Source of the DNA: Bacteroidales bacterium UBA3388
GTDB taxonomy: Bacteria > Bacteroidota > Bacteroidia > Bacteroidales > P3
Direction: 5' to 3'
Length of the DNA stretch: 64,000 nucleotides
Assembly (NCBI GenBank): GCA_002358855.1
Contig: DEPQ01000067.1
Coordinates: 1-64,000 of the forward strand
The stretch's first letter is position 1. The number at the start of each line of letters is the position of its first letter. The position numbers and the translations under genes were made by a program. The notes below the pieces were generated by a model. The model was not told the origin of the DNA, did no database searches, and was given only the letters and a program-made list of their open reading frames with translations. Positions 1-7,936 of this stretch are shown piece after piece.

Positions 1-1
1 C

Positions 2-184
2 ACAAAAATAATCAGCGGTTCAGTGGATAAAACTATTAAGGTATGGGACGCAAACACAGGAGCGTGTCTTCAAACCTTAAATGGACATACTGGTTATGTC
101 TATTCCGTAGCATTTAGTCTCGATGGCACAAAAATTATCAGCGGTGGATTTGATAAAACCATTAAGATATGGGGAGAGGAATAG
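2..184 (+). CDS. WD40 repeat protein, C-terminal end (5' cut by window)
   Basis: Only the last 60 residues are present; the frame is open from the first bases to TAG at 182-184. They hold most of two WD40 blades, with the signatures [25 protein letters not shown] and [13 protein letters not shown]40 blades form beta-propeller scaffolds for protein contacts. At DNA level bases 1-47 and 127-173 match at 40 of 47 positions, with a period of 126 nt (42 codons), so the blades look recently duplicated. The effector domain that often precedes such blades in bacteria (NACHT, TIR, kinase or peptidase) would lie outside the window, so no function can be given. Confidence 0.85.
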   Translation, partial: TKIISGSVDKTIKVWDANTGACLQTLNGHTGYVYSVAFSLDGTKIISGGFDKTIKIWGEE

Positions 185-207
185 GATTTTAATTTTATAA
201 CTCAAAG

Positions 208-254
208 AAAAACGCTCGTAAGTCTTAGTTTTATTTTGACTTACAAGCGTTTTT
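208..254. terminator. Bidirectional hairpin terminator
   Basis: A 17-bp inverted repeat: the left arm at 208-224 starts AAAAACGCTC and the right arm at 238-254 ends AGCGTTTTT. One position is mismatched, and the loop is 13 nt. A-tract and T-tract flanks suit it to both directions. It lies between two convergent genes, the WD40 protein and the nuclease. Confidence 0.85.
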
Positions 255-270
255 GTTCTTTTTTTCTCCG

Positions 271-1071
271 TTATCTATTCAACTCCCATTGTTCTAAGTC
301 GTATTTTGCTTCGACTTGTGTTTCTATTTCATCGTCTAAGGCAGGGAAAAAGTCAATTCCTGTTATGCGTTCTACCTCATCTATTGTGTTTACGTACTTA
401 TAGAGTTTATTATTACCGCTTTGGTTTTTGAAGATAAAGCCTATTGCTTGTGGATTGCCATTTTCAACTCCTTTAAGCACTACTTTATAAAACGCTTCTG
501 GCACACGGATTTCAAATTCCTTGCCAATGAATCCGTAAACGGGCTCTTTGTAAAGCACAGGTCCACAAACAATATATACACTCTCTGTCATAGCCCATTC
601 TCTGCACGCTTCTTCTAAGTCATTCCAATCTCCTTTGTTAAGATTCTCGTTTTGCGGACAGATATTCGATGTATAAAAACTTTCTTTCATTGCATCGGCG
701 TCCCATTTGTTGTCTGCCGCAGGACACATGTGCCCTCTATTCCAACCACTGTGCGTATATTCGTGTGTTGTTATTGCATATTCTTTTGGAAGGTCAGGAT
801 CGGGAAGGAATTTCTTGTATCGGCTTGCGTCTTCTGTTAGTTTTTCTTTGTAAAGTTCCCATGCAACCCAATTAGGTAAAAGGTTGTCGGTGTTGTAACC
901 AACGCTATATCCTTTATGATGTAGAATTATCTCATTATTTGTTTGTTTTGATTGTGGAATTTCTAAGTTTTCAATCTCTGTTTGTTCGGTTTGTGCCTTT
1001 ATTCTTTCCTCAAATCCACAGGAGGTAAAGAATCCTAAACATAATGCTAATAATAGAAATATCTTCTTCAT
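271..1071 (-). CDS. Secreted DNA/RNA non-specific endonuclease (NUC1 family) lipoprotein
   Basis: This is a 266-residue protein starting at MKKIFLLLAL, with a lipobox ending FFTSC at about residue 18, so it is likely a membrane-anchored lipoprotein. An in-frame start nine codons upstream would spoil the signal peptide. The beta-beta-alpha metal nuclease core is seen as GWNRGHMCPAADN followed by SNICPQNENLNKGDWNDLE. These are the catalytic-histidine segment and the Asn that binds magnesium in the Serratia nuclease family, which cuts both DNA and RNA. The usual DRGH reads NRGH here, which may lower activity or be a lineage variant. The role is probably nucleic-acid scavenging or defence at the cell surface; that is inference. 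The gene stands alone and divergent from the outer-membrane protein gene. Confidence 0.88.
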   Translation of the reverse strand: MKKIFLLLALCLGFFTSCGFEERIKAQTEQTEIENLEIPQSKQTNNEIILHHKGYSVGYNTDNLLPNWVAWELYKEKLTEDASRYKKFLPDPDLPKEYAITTHEYTHSGWNRGHMCPAADNKWDADAMKESFYTSNICPQNENLNKGDWNDLEEACREWAMTESVYIVCGPVLYKEPVYGFIGKEFEIRVPEAFYKVVLKGVENGNPQAIGFIFKNQSGNNKLYKYVNTIDEVERITGIDFFPALDDEIETQVEAKYDLEQWELNR

Positions 1072-1095
1072 ATCAAAAAAAGTTAAAGTTTTATG

Positions 1096-1124
1096 CAAAA
1101 ATACGGAAAAAGTCTTTAAATTTG
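1096..1124. promoter_or_regulatory. Divergent -7 elements for nuclease (-) and outer-membrane protein (+)
   Basis: Minus strand: TATTTTTG, read from CAAAAATA at 1096-1103. Plus strand: TAAATTTG at 1117-1124. Both fit the Bacteroidetes -7 consensus TAnnTTTG. I find no clear -33 TTTG at the right spacing for either, so the assignment is tentative. Confidence 0.45.
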
Positions 1125-1164
1125 TATTCTCTAAGAGTTATTAAATTAAAACAAAGAAATATTT

Positions 1165-3627
1165 ATGCGAAACGCTGTTTTAAAAAATTTATTCTTTGCT
1201 TTATTTTTCTCTTTCATTGCTTTGACAATGCAGGCTCAAATAAGGGGAGAATTAAAGGATAAGGAAACAAAAGAAAATATTCTTTTTGCCAATGTAGGCT
1301 TGTTAAAAACATCGGATAGTACTTTTGTAAAGGGTGCAATCTCTAATGAAAAAGGTGCATTCGTTATTCGAGGGGTAAAAGACGGAGATTATATTTTGAG
1401 AATCTCTTACATAGGCTATAAACCCTTTGAAAAACTAATCACATATAAAGATAAATTGGATTTAGGCACTGTTTTGCTTGAAAAATCGGTTGAAATCCTT
1501 GATGGAGTTGAGATTGTGGCACAGCGTCCTTTGTATTCTATGGACGGAGACAAGACTGTGTATAGCGTAGAGGACGACCCTTCGATTCAAACCGGTACAA
1601 CAACCGATGCTCTTCAAAATGCACCGGGCGTACAAGTAGATGCAGAAGGAAATGTTACGCTTCAAGGTGTTAATTGCGTAGAGATATGGCTTAATGACAA
1701 GCCTTCAAAGATAAAGGAAGATGGATTGAAAACTTTTTTGGAAAACTTGCCTGCAAATGCTCTTCAAAAAATCGAGGTAATGACTGACCCTCCTGCAAAA
1801 TATGCAAATGCTTCTGGTTGCGGAGTAATCAATATTATTACGAATACAAAGATTAAGAAAAACCATTTCATAAGTTTTGGTTCGGAAGTAAATACAAAAG
1901 GAGATATAAGACCATTTCTTTCATACGTTTGGGCGAATGAGAAACTTAATATCGGATTTTATTCGAGTTTTAACATAGTAAATAATTATCATTCTGTAAG
2001 CGATAGTTATGTTACTTCTTTTAATCCCGAAGGCGAACCAGGGGTTGATACTCTTTATCACGAGATAAATCACAACGAAAACGATTTAAAAAAATACGGA
2101 GGTTGGCTTTCGTTTAATGTAGATTACGAAATAGATTCTACAAGTTCGTTTGGTTTTTGGTCGGGCTTAGGTCCTAATTATTTTAATTCAAATGCGATTT
2201 CACAAAGAGAGCGTTCCGATTATCAAAATGGGGAAATAATCCATACTTCTTATAGAGGAGAGAGTCAAGATAAAACCTATGGTACTTGGGGCTATGTGAG
2301 TGCTAATTATGATAAGAGGTTTGACAATAAAGGGCATAGAATGAATTTGTCTTTAGATGGAAATTTTGACCCTGGTAAAAGCTTAGAAAGAGCTATTAGA
2401 GTTTATTCAGAACAAAATTCGCTTTTTGAAAACCTAAACAAAGAGTATGCCTCTTCTTCTGGAGCATATAGTTTTTCTTTAGATGGTAGATATTCTCGTC
2501 CTTTTGAAAACGGTGGAGAATTGGGCTGTGGAATGGGCTTTAGTGTGGATAATGATTACAATATCAAAGACGTTATGGCTTTTGATAGCGTAAGCGAGAT
2601 TTATTCTTTGATGGATTCGTTACGTTCTCATAACAAACACAGCAATAACTATGAAATGTCAGCCTTTTTAGATTGGAGACAAAAATTAGGCGACTTTACA
2701 TTTACTCTTGGCTTGAATACAGATTTGGAATATAGAGATTTCATTGCTGAGAATACTTATTTTGCAGATGATACTACAATGATGTTTTTCACTCTTCGAC
2801 CAAACATTAGACTTTCTTATAGAACAAAATCTATGCACGATATTTCAGCCTCTTATAGCTTTTCTTCTTCAACACCTTCTACTAATAATTTGAGTACTTT
2901 CCGCAACTACGAGGAGGAAAGTTATAGTGTAGGAAACAGAGAACTTGGAAATGCTTTTACTCACAGAATGGGATTGCGTTGGAGTAAGTTCTTTAAACAA
3001 GCAGGTTATGTTTCTGCAAGTTTTAGTTCCTCTTGGAGCAACAATTCTATTAATTCGGTAACAGATATGGTTAATGATGAGTATTTAGGTAGATATATAA
3101 GTTTCTCAATGCCGTATAACCTTGGCTCTTCCAGCTCTCAAAGCCTTATGTTAATGGGAAATTTGCGTTTAGGTGCATTTACAAATCTTAATATCTATAC
3201 TACCCTTTCTCATGATATGTATGCAATGGATTATATTGATGGAAATCATTACGAACAAGAAAACACAAGTTTGAGAGGTAATGTAAGACTTTGGTCAAGA
3301 TTTTCAGAACAATTCCAAGTCTTTATTGGAGCTCATGCTTCTACGCCTACAAAAAGCATTTTCTCACAATCGGATTACTATTATAACTTAAACCTTGGTG
3401 CAACTGCCAATTTCTTTGATAAAAGACTTACTTTATCTTTAAGAGTGGAAGACCCATTTAATTGGAATAAGTCAGAAAACAGTAATTTTGCACCATATCT
3501 TCATTCTTCTTCAACAAGCGTAAGAGATAGTCGTTTCATTGCCTTTAATATTAGTTTGAAATTTGGTAAATTAGAATTGGAAAATCGTCAAACTCCTGCA
3601 GAAGGTGGTGGCGGTGGTGAAATGTAA
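1165..3627 (+). CDS. TonB-dependent-receptor-like outer-membrane beta-barrel protein
   Basis: This 820-residue protein has a signal peptide ending MQAQ (about residue 24). A carboxypeptidase-regulatory-like beta-sandwich follows (about 25-105, GELKDKETKENILFANV ... IGYKPFEKL). Then comes a plug-like domain (about 115-225, with LQNAPGVQVDAEGNVTLQG and INIITN) and a long beta-barrel rich in aromatic strands. It resembles the outer_membrane_beta_barrel family of Bacteroidetes rather than a classic SusC: there is no SusD neighbour and it is shorter than the usual 1000 residues. The substrate is unknown. The C-terminus ends in a short Gly-rich tail (GGGGGEM) instead of an aromatic last strand, which is odd for a barrel protein. 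It lies 24 nt upstream of trkA and may be co-transcribed with it. Confidence 0.85.
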   Translation: MRNAVLKNLFFALFFSFIALTMQAQIRGELKDKETKENILFANVGLLKTSDSTFVKGAISNEKGAFVIRGVKDGDYILRISYIGYKPFEKLITYKDKLDLGTVLLEKSVEILDGVEIVAQRPLYSMDGDKTVYSVEDDPSIQTGTTTDALQNAPGVQVDAEGNVTLQGVNCVEIWLNDKPSKIKEDGLKTFLENLPANALQKIEVMTDPPAKYANASGCGVINIITNTKIKKNHFISFGSEVNTKGDIRPFLSYVWANEKLNIGFYSSFNIVNNYHSVSDSYVTSFNPEGEPGVDTLYHEINHNENDLKKYGGWLSFNVDYEIDSTSSFGFWSGLGPNYFNSNAISQRERSDYQNGEIIHTSYRGESQDKTYGTWGYVSANYDKRFDNKGHRMNLSLDGNFDPGKSLERAIRVYSEQNSLFENLNKEYASSSGAYSFSLDGRYSRPFENGGELGCGMGFSVDNDYNIKDVMAFDSVSEIYSLMDSLRSHNKHSNNYEMSAFLDWRQKLGDFTFTLGLNTDLEYRDFIAENTYFADDTTMMFFTLRPNIRLSYRTKSMHDISASYSFSSSTPSTNNLSTFRNYEEESYSVGNRELGNAFTHRMGLRWSKFFKQAGYVSASFSSSWSNNSINSVTDMVNDEYLGRYISFSMPYNLGSSSSQSLMLMGNLRLGAFTNLNIYTTLSHDMYAMDYIDGNHYEQENTSLRGNVRLWSRFSEQFQVFIGAHASTPTKSIFSQSDYYYNLNLGATANFFDKRLTLSLRVEDPFNWNKSENSNFAPYLHSSSTSVRDSRFIAFNISLKFGKLELENRQTPAEGGGGGEM

Positions 3628-3651
3628 TTTATAATTTTATAGAAAAAGAAA

Positions 3652-4992
3652 ATGGATATAATAATTGCAGGCGATGGAGAAGTAGGTTTTCACCTTGCTC
3701 GTTCACTTTCTAAGATTAAACACAACATTACTGTGGTTGATCCACACTCGGAATTACTCAATATGCTACAAGCCGATTCGGACTTATTGACAATTGCCGG
3801 TAATTCTACATCTATTGAAACTCTTAAAGAGGCTGGTGTCGCTTCTTGCGACCTTTTGATTTCGGTTTTGCACGAAGAGAGTATCAATCTAATGACTTGC
3901 ATTCTTGGAAAGCGACTTGGTGCAAAGCGTTGTATTGCTCGTGTTAGTACTTTGGAGTATTTGAATGAGGAAAACAAGAGTATGTTCAAAGGATTAGGAG
4001 TTGATGAAATGGTTTGTCCCGAAAGAATAGCTGCAAAGGAGATTACTAATCTTTTAACAATGAATACAGCAACTGAAATATTCGATTTTAGTAACGGACT
4101 CTTACTTGTTTATATGATGCGTTTGGATAAAAACTCTCTTCTTTTGAATAAAACTATGGCAGAAATGGGTCAGCTTTATCCAAACTTGGAAGCGAGAGCG
4201 ATTTGTATAATTCGCAAAGGTAAAACCATAATTCCTGCTGGTCCTGATATGTATTTGAAAGATGATTTGGTGTATTGGATTGCTAAGCCTGAGAGTATAG
4301 AAAAAATAAAAGAACTTGGAGGCAAGCGAGACTATCAAATCAAAAACGCAATGATACTTGGCGGAGGACGAATCGGCAAAAGAGTTGCAATAAACCTTCA
4401 AAGAGATATTGATTTGAAACTAATTGAAATGAATAAAGAACGTTGCTTTCAATTGGTTGATGATTTGAATCGTACAATGATTATAAATGGAAACGGAAAC
4501 GATATTTCGCTTCTTATGGATGAGGGTTTAGATGAAACAGATGCTTTTATCTCGCTAACCGATTCTTCGGAAACAAATATTCTTTCTTGCCTTCATGCTC
4601 ACAAACAAGGAGTGAAAAAGACTATTGCTTTGGTTGAGAATGTTAGTTACATAGATGTGAGTCAAGAAATAGGTATTGATACAATTATAAATAAGAAATT
4701 GATTACTGCTTCTTACATTGCGAGATTTACTCTTAATGCTAATGTAACTTCAAGCAAGTGGCTATCGGGTATTGATGCGGAAGTGGTAGAGGTTTTGGTG
4801 AAAGAGGGTGCTCCTATAACGAAAAAACCGATTATGTATTTGGATTTACCTAAGGGAGTAAACATTGGAGGTGTGATAAGAAACAATGAGGCTCATATTG
4901 CAAGAGGAAATGTACAGATTTTGCCAGGAGATAAGGTCGTTGCCTTTACAATACCGGAGTCAGCCAATAAACTAATGAAACTTTTCAACTAA
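3652..4992 (+). CDS. trkA: Trk potassium-uptake regulatory subunit TrkA
   Basis: This 446-residue cytoplasmic ring protein gates the TrkH channel in response to bound nucleotide. It has the usual double arrangement: Rossmann fold 1 starting MDIIIAGDGEVG, a TrkA-C domain to about residue 215, Rossmann fold 2 starting near AMILGGGRIGKRVA, and a second TrkA-C domain to the end. The first glycine loop is GDGEVG rather than the common GAGEVG. It is first of three genes: trkH copies follow at 12 nt and then 8 nt, so the three should form one operon and one complex. Confidence 0.95.
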   Translation: MDIIIAGDGEVGFHLARSLSKIKHNITVVDPHSELLNMLQADSDLLTIAGNSTSIETLKEAGVASCDLLISVLHEESINLMTCILGKRLGAKRCIARVSTLEYLNEENKSMFKGLGVDEMVCPERIAAKEITNLLTMNTATEIFDFSNGLLLVYMMRLDKNSLLLNKTMAEMGQLYPNLEARAICIIRKGKTIIPAGPDMYLKDDLVYWIAKPESIEKIKELGGKRDYQIKNAMILGGGRIGKRVAINLQRDIDLKLIEMNKERCFQLVDDLNRTMIINGNGNDISLLMDEGLDETDAFISLTDSSETNILSCLHAHKQGVKKTIALVENVSYIDVSQEIGIDTIINKKLITASYIARFTLNANVTSSKWLSGIDAEVVEVLVKEGAPITKKPIMYLDLPKGVNIGGVIRNNEAHIARGNVQILPGDKVVAFTIPESANKLMKLFN

Positions 4993-5004
4993 GAAAAACA
5001 CTAA

Positions 5005-6456
5005 ATGTTTGTAACGAGAAATTTAAACAAGAAGATATTTTTCTATATTTTCGGAATGAATATGTTATTCTTTTCCGTAGTGTTTTTTTTCTCGGGATTG
5101 TGTTCTTATTTCTTTGAAGACGATAATCTGCCATTTATTCTTTCTTTTGTTTTTACTTTTTTTATTGGCTCTTTCTTAGCATATAGAAACAGAAACTATA
5201 CTTCGCTGATTTCAAAGAAAGATGGACGACTTTTAATTGGTCTTTTGTGGGTTGTAATGCCTATGTTTGGTGCCTTGCCTTACTTGATTTCTGGATTTTC
5301 TTTTACAGATTCTTTATTTGAGTCTTATTCTGGTTTTACAACTACGGGTGCGAGTATAATAAAAGACTTATCCGTGATGCCAAAGGGCTTATTGCTTTAC
5401 AGAAGTCTAACACAGTGGTTAGGTGGATTAGGCTTTGCGGTTTTTATTATAATGTTTTTGAAAACTCTACGTAATGGTGCGAATAATTTATTCAATGCGG
5501 AGTTTAACTCAATTGAAAAAGAAAAAGACTCTCCTCATATTTTAAATACGGTTTATAAGATTTTTACTATCTATTTTACTCTTACCTTGTTTTGTTTCTT
5601 GCTTTTGTTAAGGGGAGATATGACTTGGTTTGAAGCTCTCTGTCATTCACTTTCCACAATCTCTACGGGAGGTTTTTCGGTTTCTAATGGAAATATAGGA
5701 ACATACGATTCTTATTCGCAATTTATTATAATACTTTTTATGTTTTTGTCGGGAATAAGTTATTTCTTGTTCTTATTTATCTTTAAGGCTAAGTGGAAAA
5801 AGTTTTTTAAAGATGAGCAGTTACGATTCTATGTTTTAATAATTTTTTTCTTTGCTTTAATATTTTTTTTCTATCATTTATTTTTCCAAAACTTTGATTT
5901 ATTTTCTGCAATTAAAGTTTCGCTTTTTTATGTTGTTTCAATAGTTTCTTCAACAGGTTTTGACTTGCAAGTAAACGGTCTTGGAATGTTGCCAACCATT
6001 ATTTTTATTTTTCTAATGTTTATTGGCGGTTGCTCAGCCTCTTCTTCAACGGGTTTAAAGATTGTTAGAGTAATAGTTTTGTTGCGTTACATTCCTGTAA
6101 GTTTGAAAAGAATTTTTCATCCTCGTGCAATAATTCCTGTTCGCTACAACGGAAAAGCACTAAGAGACGAATCCGTTAGACTAATCTTTGGATTCTTTTT
6201 CTTGTTCTTGCTTTTATTTATTGCAGGTGCTTTTTTATTTTCGATTTTTGGTAATGGATTTATTGCTTCCTTGTCTTTGTCTGCCGCTGCTATTAGTAAT
6301 ATGGGGCCGATTATGGGTTCAATTGCACAAGGCTTTGAATATGCTGACTTAAACTTGGTTTCAAAATATGTTTTAATTGTTTTGATGCTCATAGGACGTT
6401 TGGAAATATATGCTTTCTTTGCTTTGTTTTCAAAATCTGTTTGGAGTAGAAATTAA
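5005..6456 (+). CDS. trkH: Trk potassium channel subunit TrkH, copy 1
   Basis: A 483-residue membrane protein with the four P-loop repeats of the Trk/Ktr superfamily. The selectivity-filter glycines are visible in FTTTGASII, STISTGGFSV, SSTGFDL and SNMGPIMG. The flexible intramembrane loop that controls the gate is visible as GGCSASSSTGLKIVRV. It conducts potassium into the cell with TrkA bound on the cytoplasmic side. It is 12 nt after trkA and 8 nt before a second, clearly diverged trkH, so it is not a recent duplicate. Confidence 0.94.
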   Translation: MFVTRNLNKKIFFYIFGMNMLFFSVVFFFSGLCSYFFEDDNLPFILSFVFTFFIGSFLAYRNRNYTSLISKKDGRLLIGLLWVVMPMFGALPYLISGFSFTDSLFESYSGFTTTGASIIKDLSVMPKGLLLYRSLTQWLGGLGFAVFIIMFLKTLRNGANNLFNAEFNSIEKEKDSPHILNTVYKIFTIYFTLTLFCFLLLLRGDMTWFEALCHSLSTISTGGFSVSNGNIGTYDSYSQFIIILFMFLSGISYFLFLFIFKAKWKKFFKDEQLRFYVLIIFFFALIFFFYHLFFQNFDLFSAIKVSLFYVVSIVSSTGFDLQVNGLGMLPTIIFIFLMFIGGCSASSSTGLKIVRVIVLLRYIPVSLKRIFHPRAIIPVRYNGKALRDESVRLIFGFFFLFLLLFIAGAFLFSIFGNGFIASLSLSAAAISNMGPIMGSIAQGFEYADLNLVSKYVLIVLMLIGRLEIYAFFALFSKSVWSRN

Positions 6457-6464
6457 ATTAAAGT

Positions 6465-7922
6465 ATGGGATTTAGAAGTAAAGAACAAATAATAACAGGT
6501 GTTAGAGTTATAGGACTGCTTCTTATTTTGGAAGCAGGATTTATGTCGTTGAGTCTAATACCTGCTTTATATTACAAACAAGGAGACTTCTTTGCTTTGC
6601 TGATTTCGGCTTTGATAACTCTAAGTGCAGGTTTGCTTTGCAGAATCAAAAGGGTTGAAAAACAATTAAGCATAGATAAGAGATTGGGAATTTCTATTGT
6701 TGCTTTGATTTGGCTTTTGATTGGATTTTTTGGTTCATTGCCTTATCTGATTGGCGGATATATACCTAATATTGCAGACGCTGTGTTTGAAACAACTTCG
6801 GGTTTGACAACCACAGGTGCGACAATACTTAGCGATGTTGAGAGTTTGCCGAAAGGAATCTTATTTTGGAGAAGTTTAACTCATTGGATAGGGGGTGTAG
6901 GGATTGTTGTAATTGTAGTTTCCTTTGTGCCGTTTATTGGAGGAGGTGGAATGGCGTTGTTTTCTGCTGAAAGTGCAGGTCCAAGCAAAACAAAAATCTC
7001 TCCACACATAGCAACAACAGGAAAAATTATTTGCGGAATTTATGCTGTGCTTACTTTGGTTTGTTGTCTTGTATATTGGATTTGCGGAATGGGCTTTTTT
7101 GACGCTGTTTGCCATGCTTTCTCTACATTAGCATCAGGAGGATTTTCTACAAAGAATACTTCGGCAGCAGGATTCTCTCCTTTGATTCAATATATGATGA
7201 TTTTGTTCATGGTGCCTGCGGGAATAAATTTCTTATTGATTTATCGACTTTTAAAAGGTCAGTTTTCGGCTTTGAAAAACAATGATGAATTTAAAGCATA
7301 TATGTTTGGAATTTTGTTTTCGTGCGTTTTAATTTTTCTTTTTACTTATAACTCTTCGGCAGACTTTGAACTAACGCTAAGAAATGCTCTTTTCCAAACC
7401 GTAAGTTTTATTACAAGTACAGGATTCGTTTCGGCAGATTATACAAGTTGGGCTATGCCTGCGATTTGGGTTATTTTAGTTCTTATGTTCTCAGGAGCAA
7501 TGAGCGGAAGTACGACAGGAGGTTTGAAATTGGTTCGTGTAATTCTGCTATTCAAAAATGCAAAAAGCATAACTAAAAGGGGAGTGCACTCACAGGCTTT
7601 TATACCAATAAAAATGGACGGAAGAATTGTGCAAGATAGCGTAATCAACAATGTAATGGCAATATTTTTGATGTTTATCTTACTTTTGATATTGGTTTCT
7701 TTTTCTTTGGTGTGTATGGGTATTGGAATAGAAGAGGCAATAGGTGCGGGAATAAGTTGTGTGTTTAATATGGGACCGGGACTTAGAGAAAGCGGTGGAT
7801 TTGGTTGCTTTTCTCATTTTCCAGATGCTGCAAAATTAGTCCTTTCCTTAGCAATGTATCTTGGACGTTTAGAAATAGCAACTGTGATTGTGTTGTTTAT
7901 GCCATCATTTTGGAAAAAGTAA
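6465..7922 (+). CDS. trkH: Trk potassium channel subunit TrkH, copy 2
   Basis: A 485-residue paralogue of the gene just upstream. Filter segments are LTTTGATIL, STLASGGFST, TSTGFVS and FNMGPGL, and the gating loop is SGAMSGSTTGGLKLVRV. All four filter glycines are kept, so both copies look able to conduct. Filter 2 has ALA before the glycines where copy 1 has TIS, and the N-terminal helices differ. The two could form homodimers with different affinity, or a heterodimer, since TrkH works as a dimer; that is inference. It ends 14 nt from the end of the convergent murF-alr gene. Confidence 0.94.
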   Translation: MGFRSKEQIITGVRVIGLLLILEAGFMSLSLIPALYYKQGDFFALLISALITLSAGLLCRIKRVEKQLSIDKRLGISIVALIWLLIGFFGSLPYLIGGYIPNIADAVFETTSGLTTTGATILSDVESLPKGILFWRSLTHWIGGVGIVVIVVSFVPFIGGGGMALFSAESAGPSKTKISPHIATTGKIICGIYAVLTLVCCLVYWICGMGFFDAVCHAFSTLASGGFSTKNTSAAGFSPLIQYMMILFMVPAGINFLLIYRLLKGQFSALKNNDEFKAYMFGILFSCVLIFLFTYNSSADFELTLRNALFQTVSFITSTGFVSADYTSWAMPAIWVILVLMFSGAMSGSTTGGLKLVRVILLFKNAKSITKRGVHSQAFIPIKMDGRIVQDSVINNVMAIFLMFILLLILVSFSLVCMGIGIEEAIGAGISCVFNMGPGLRESGGFGCFSHFPDAAKLVLSLAMYLGRLEIATVIVLFMPSFWKK

Positions 7923-7936
7923 AAATGAAGTGTTTT

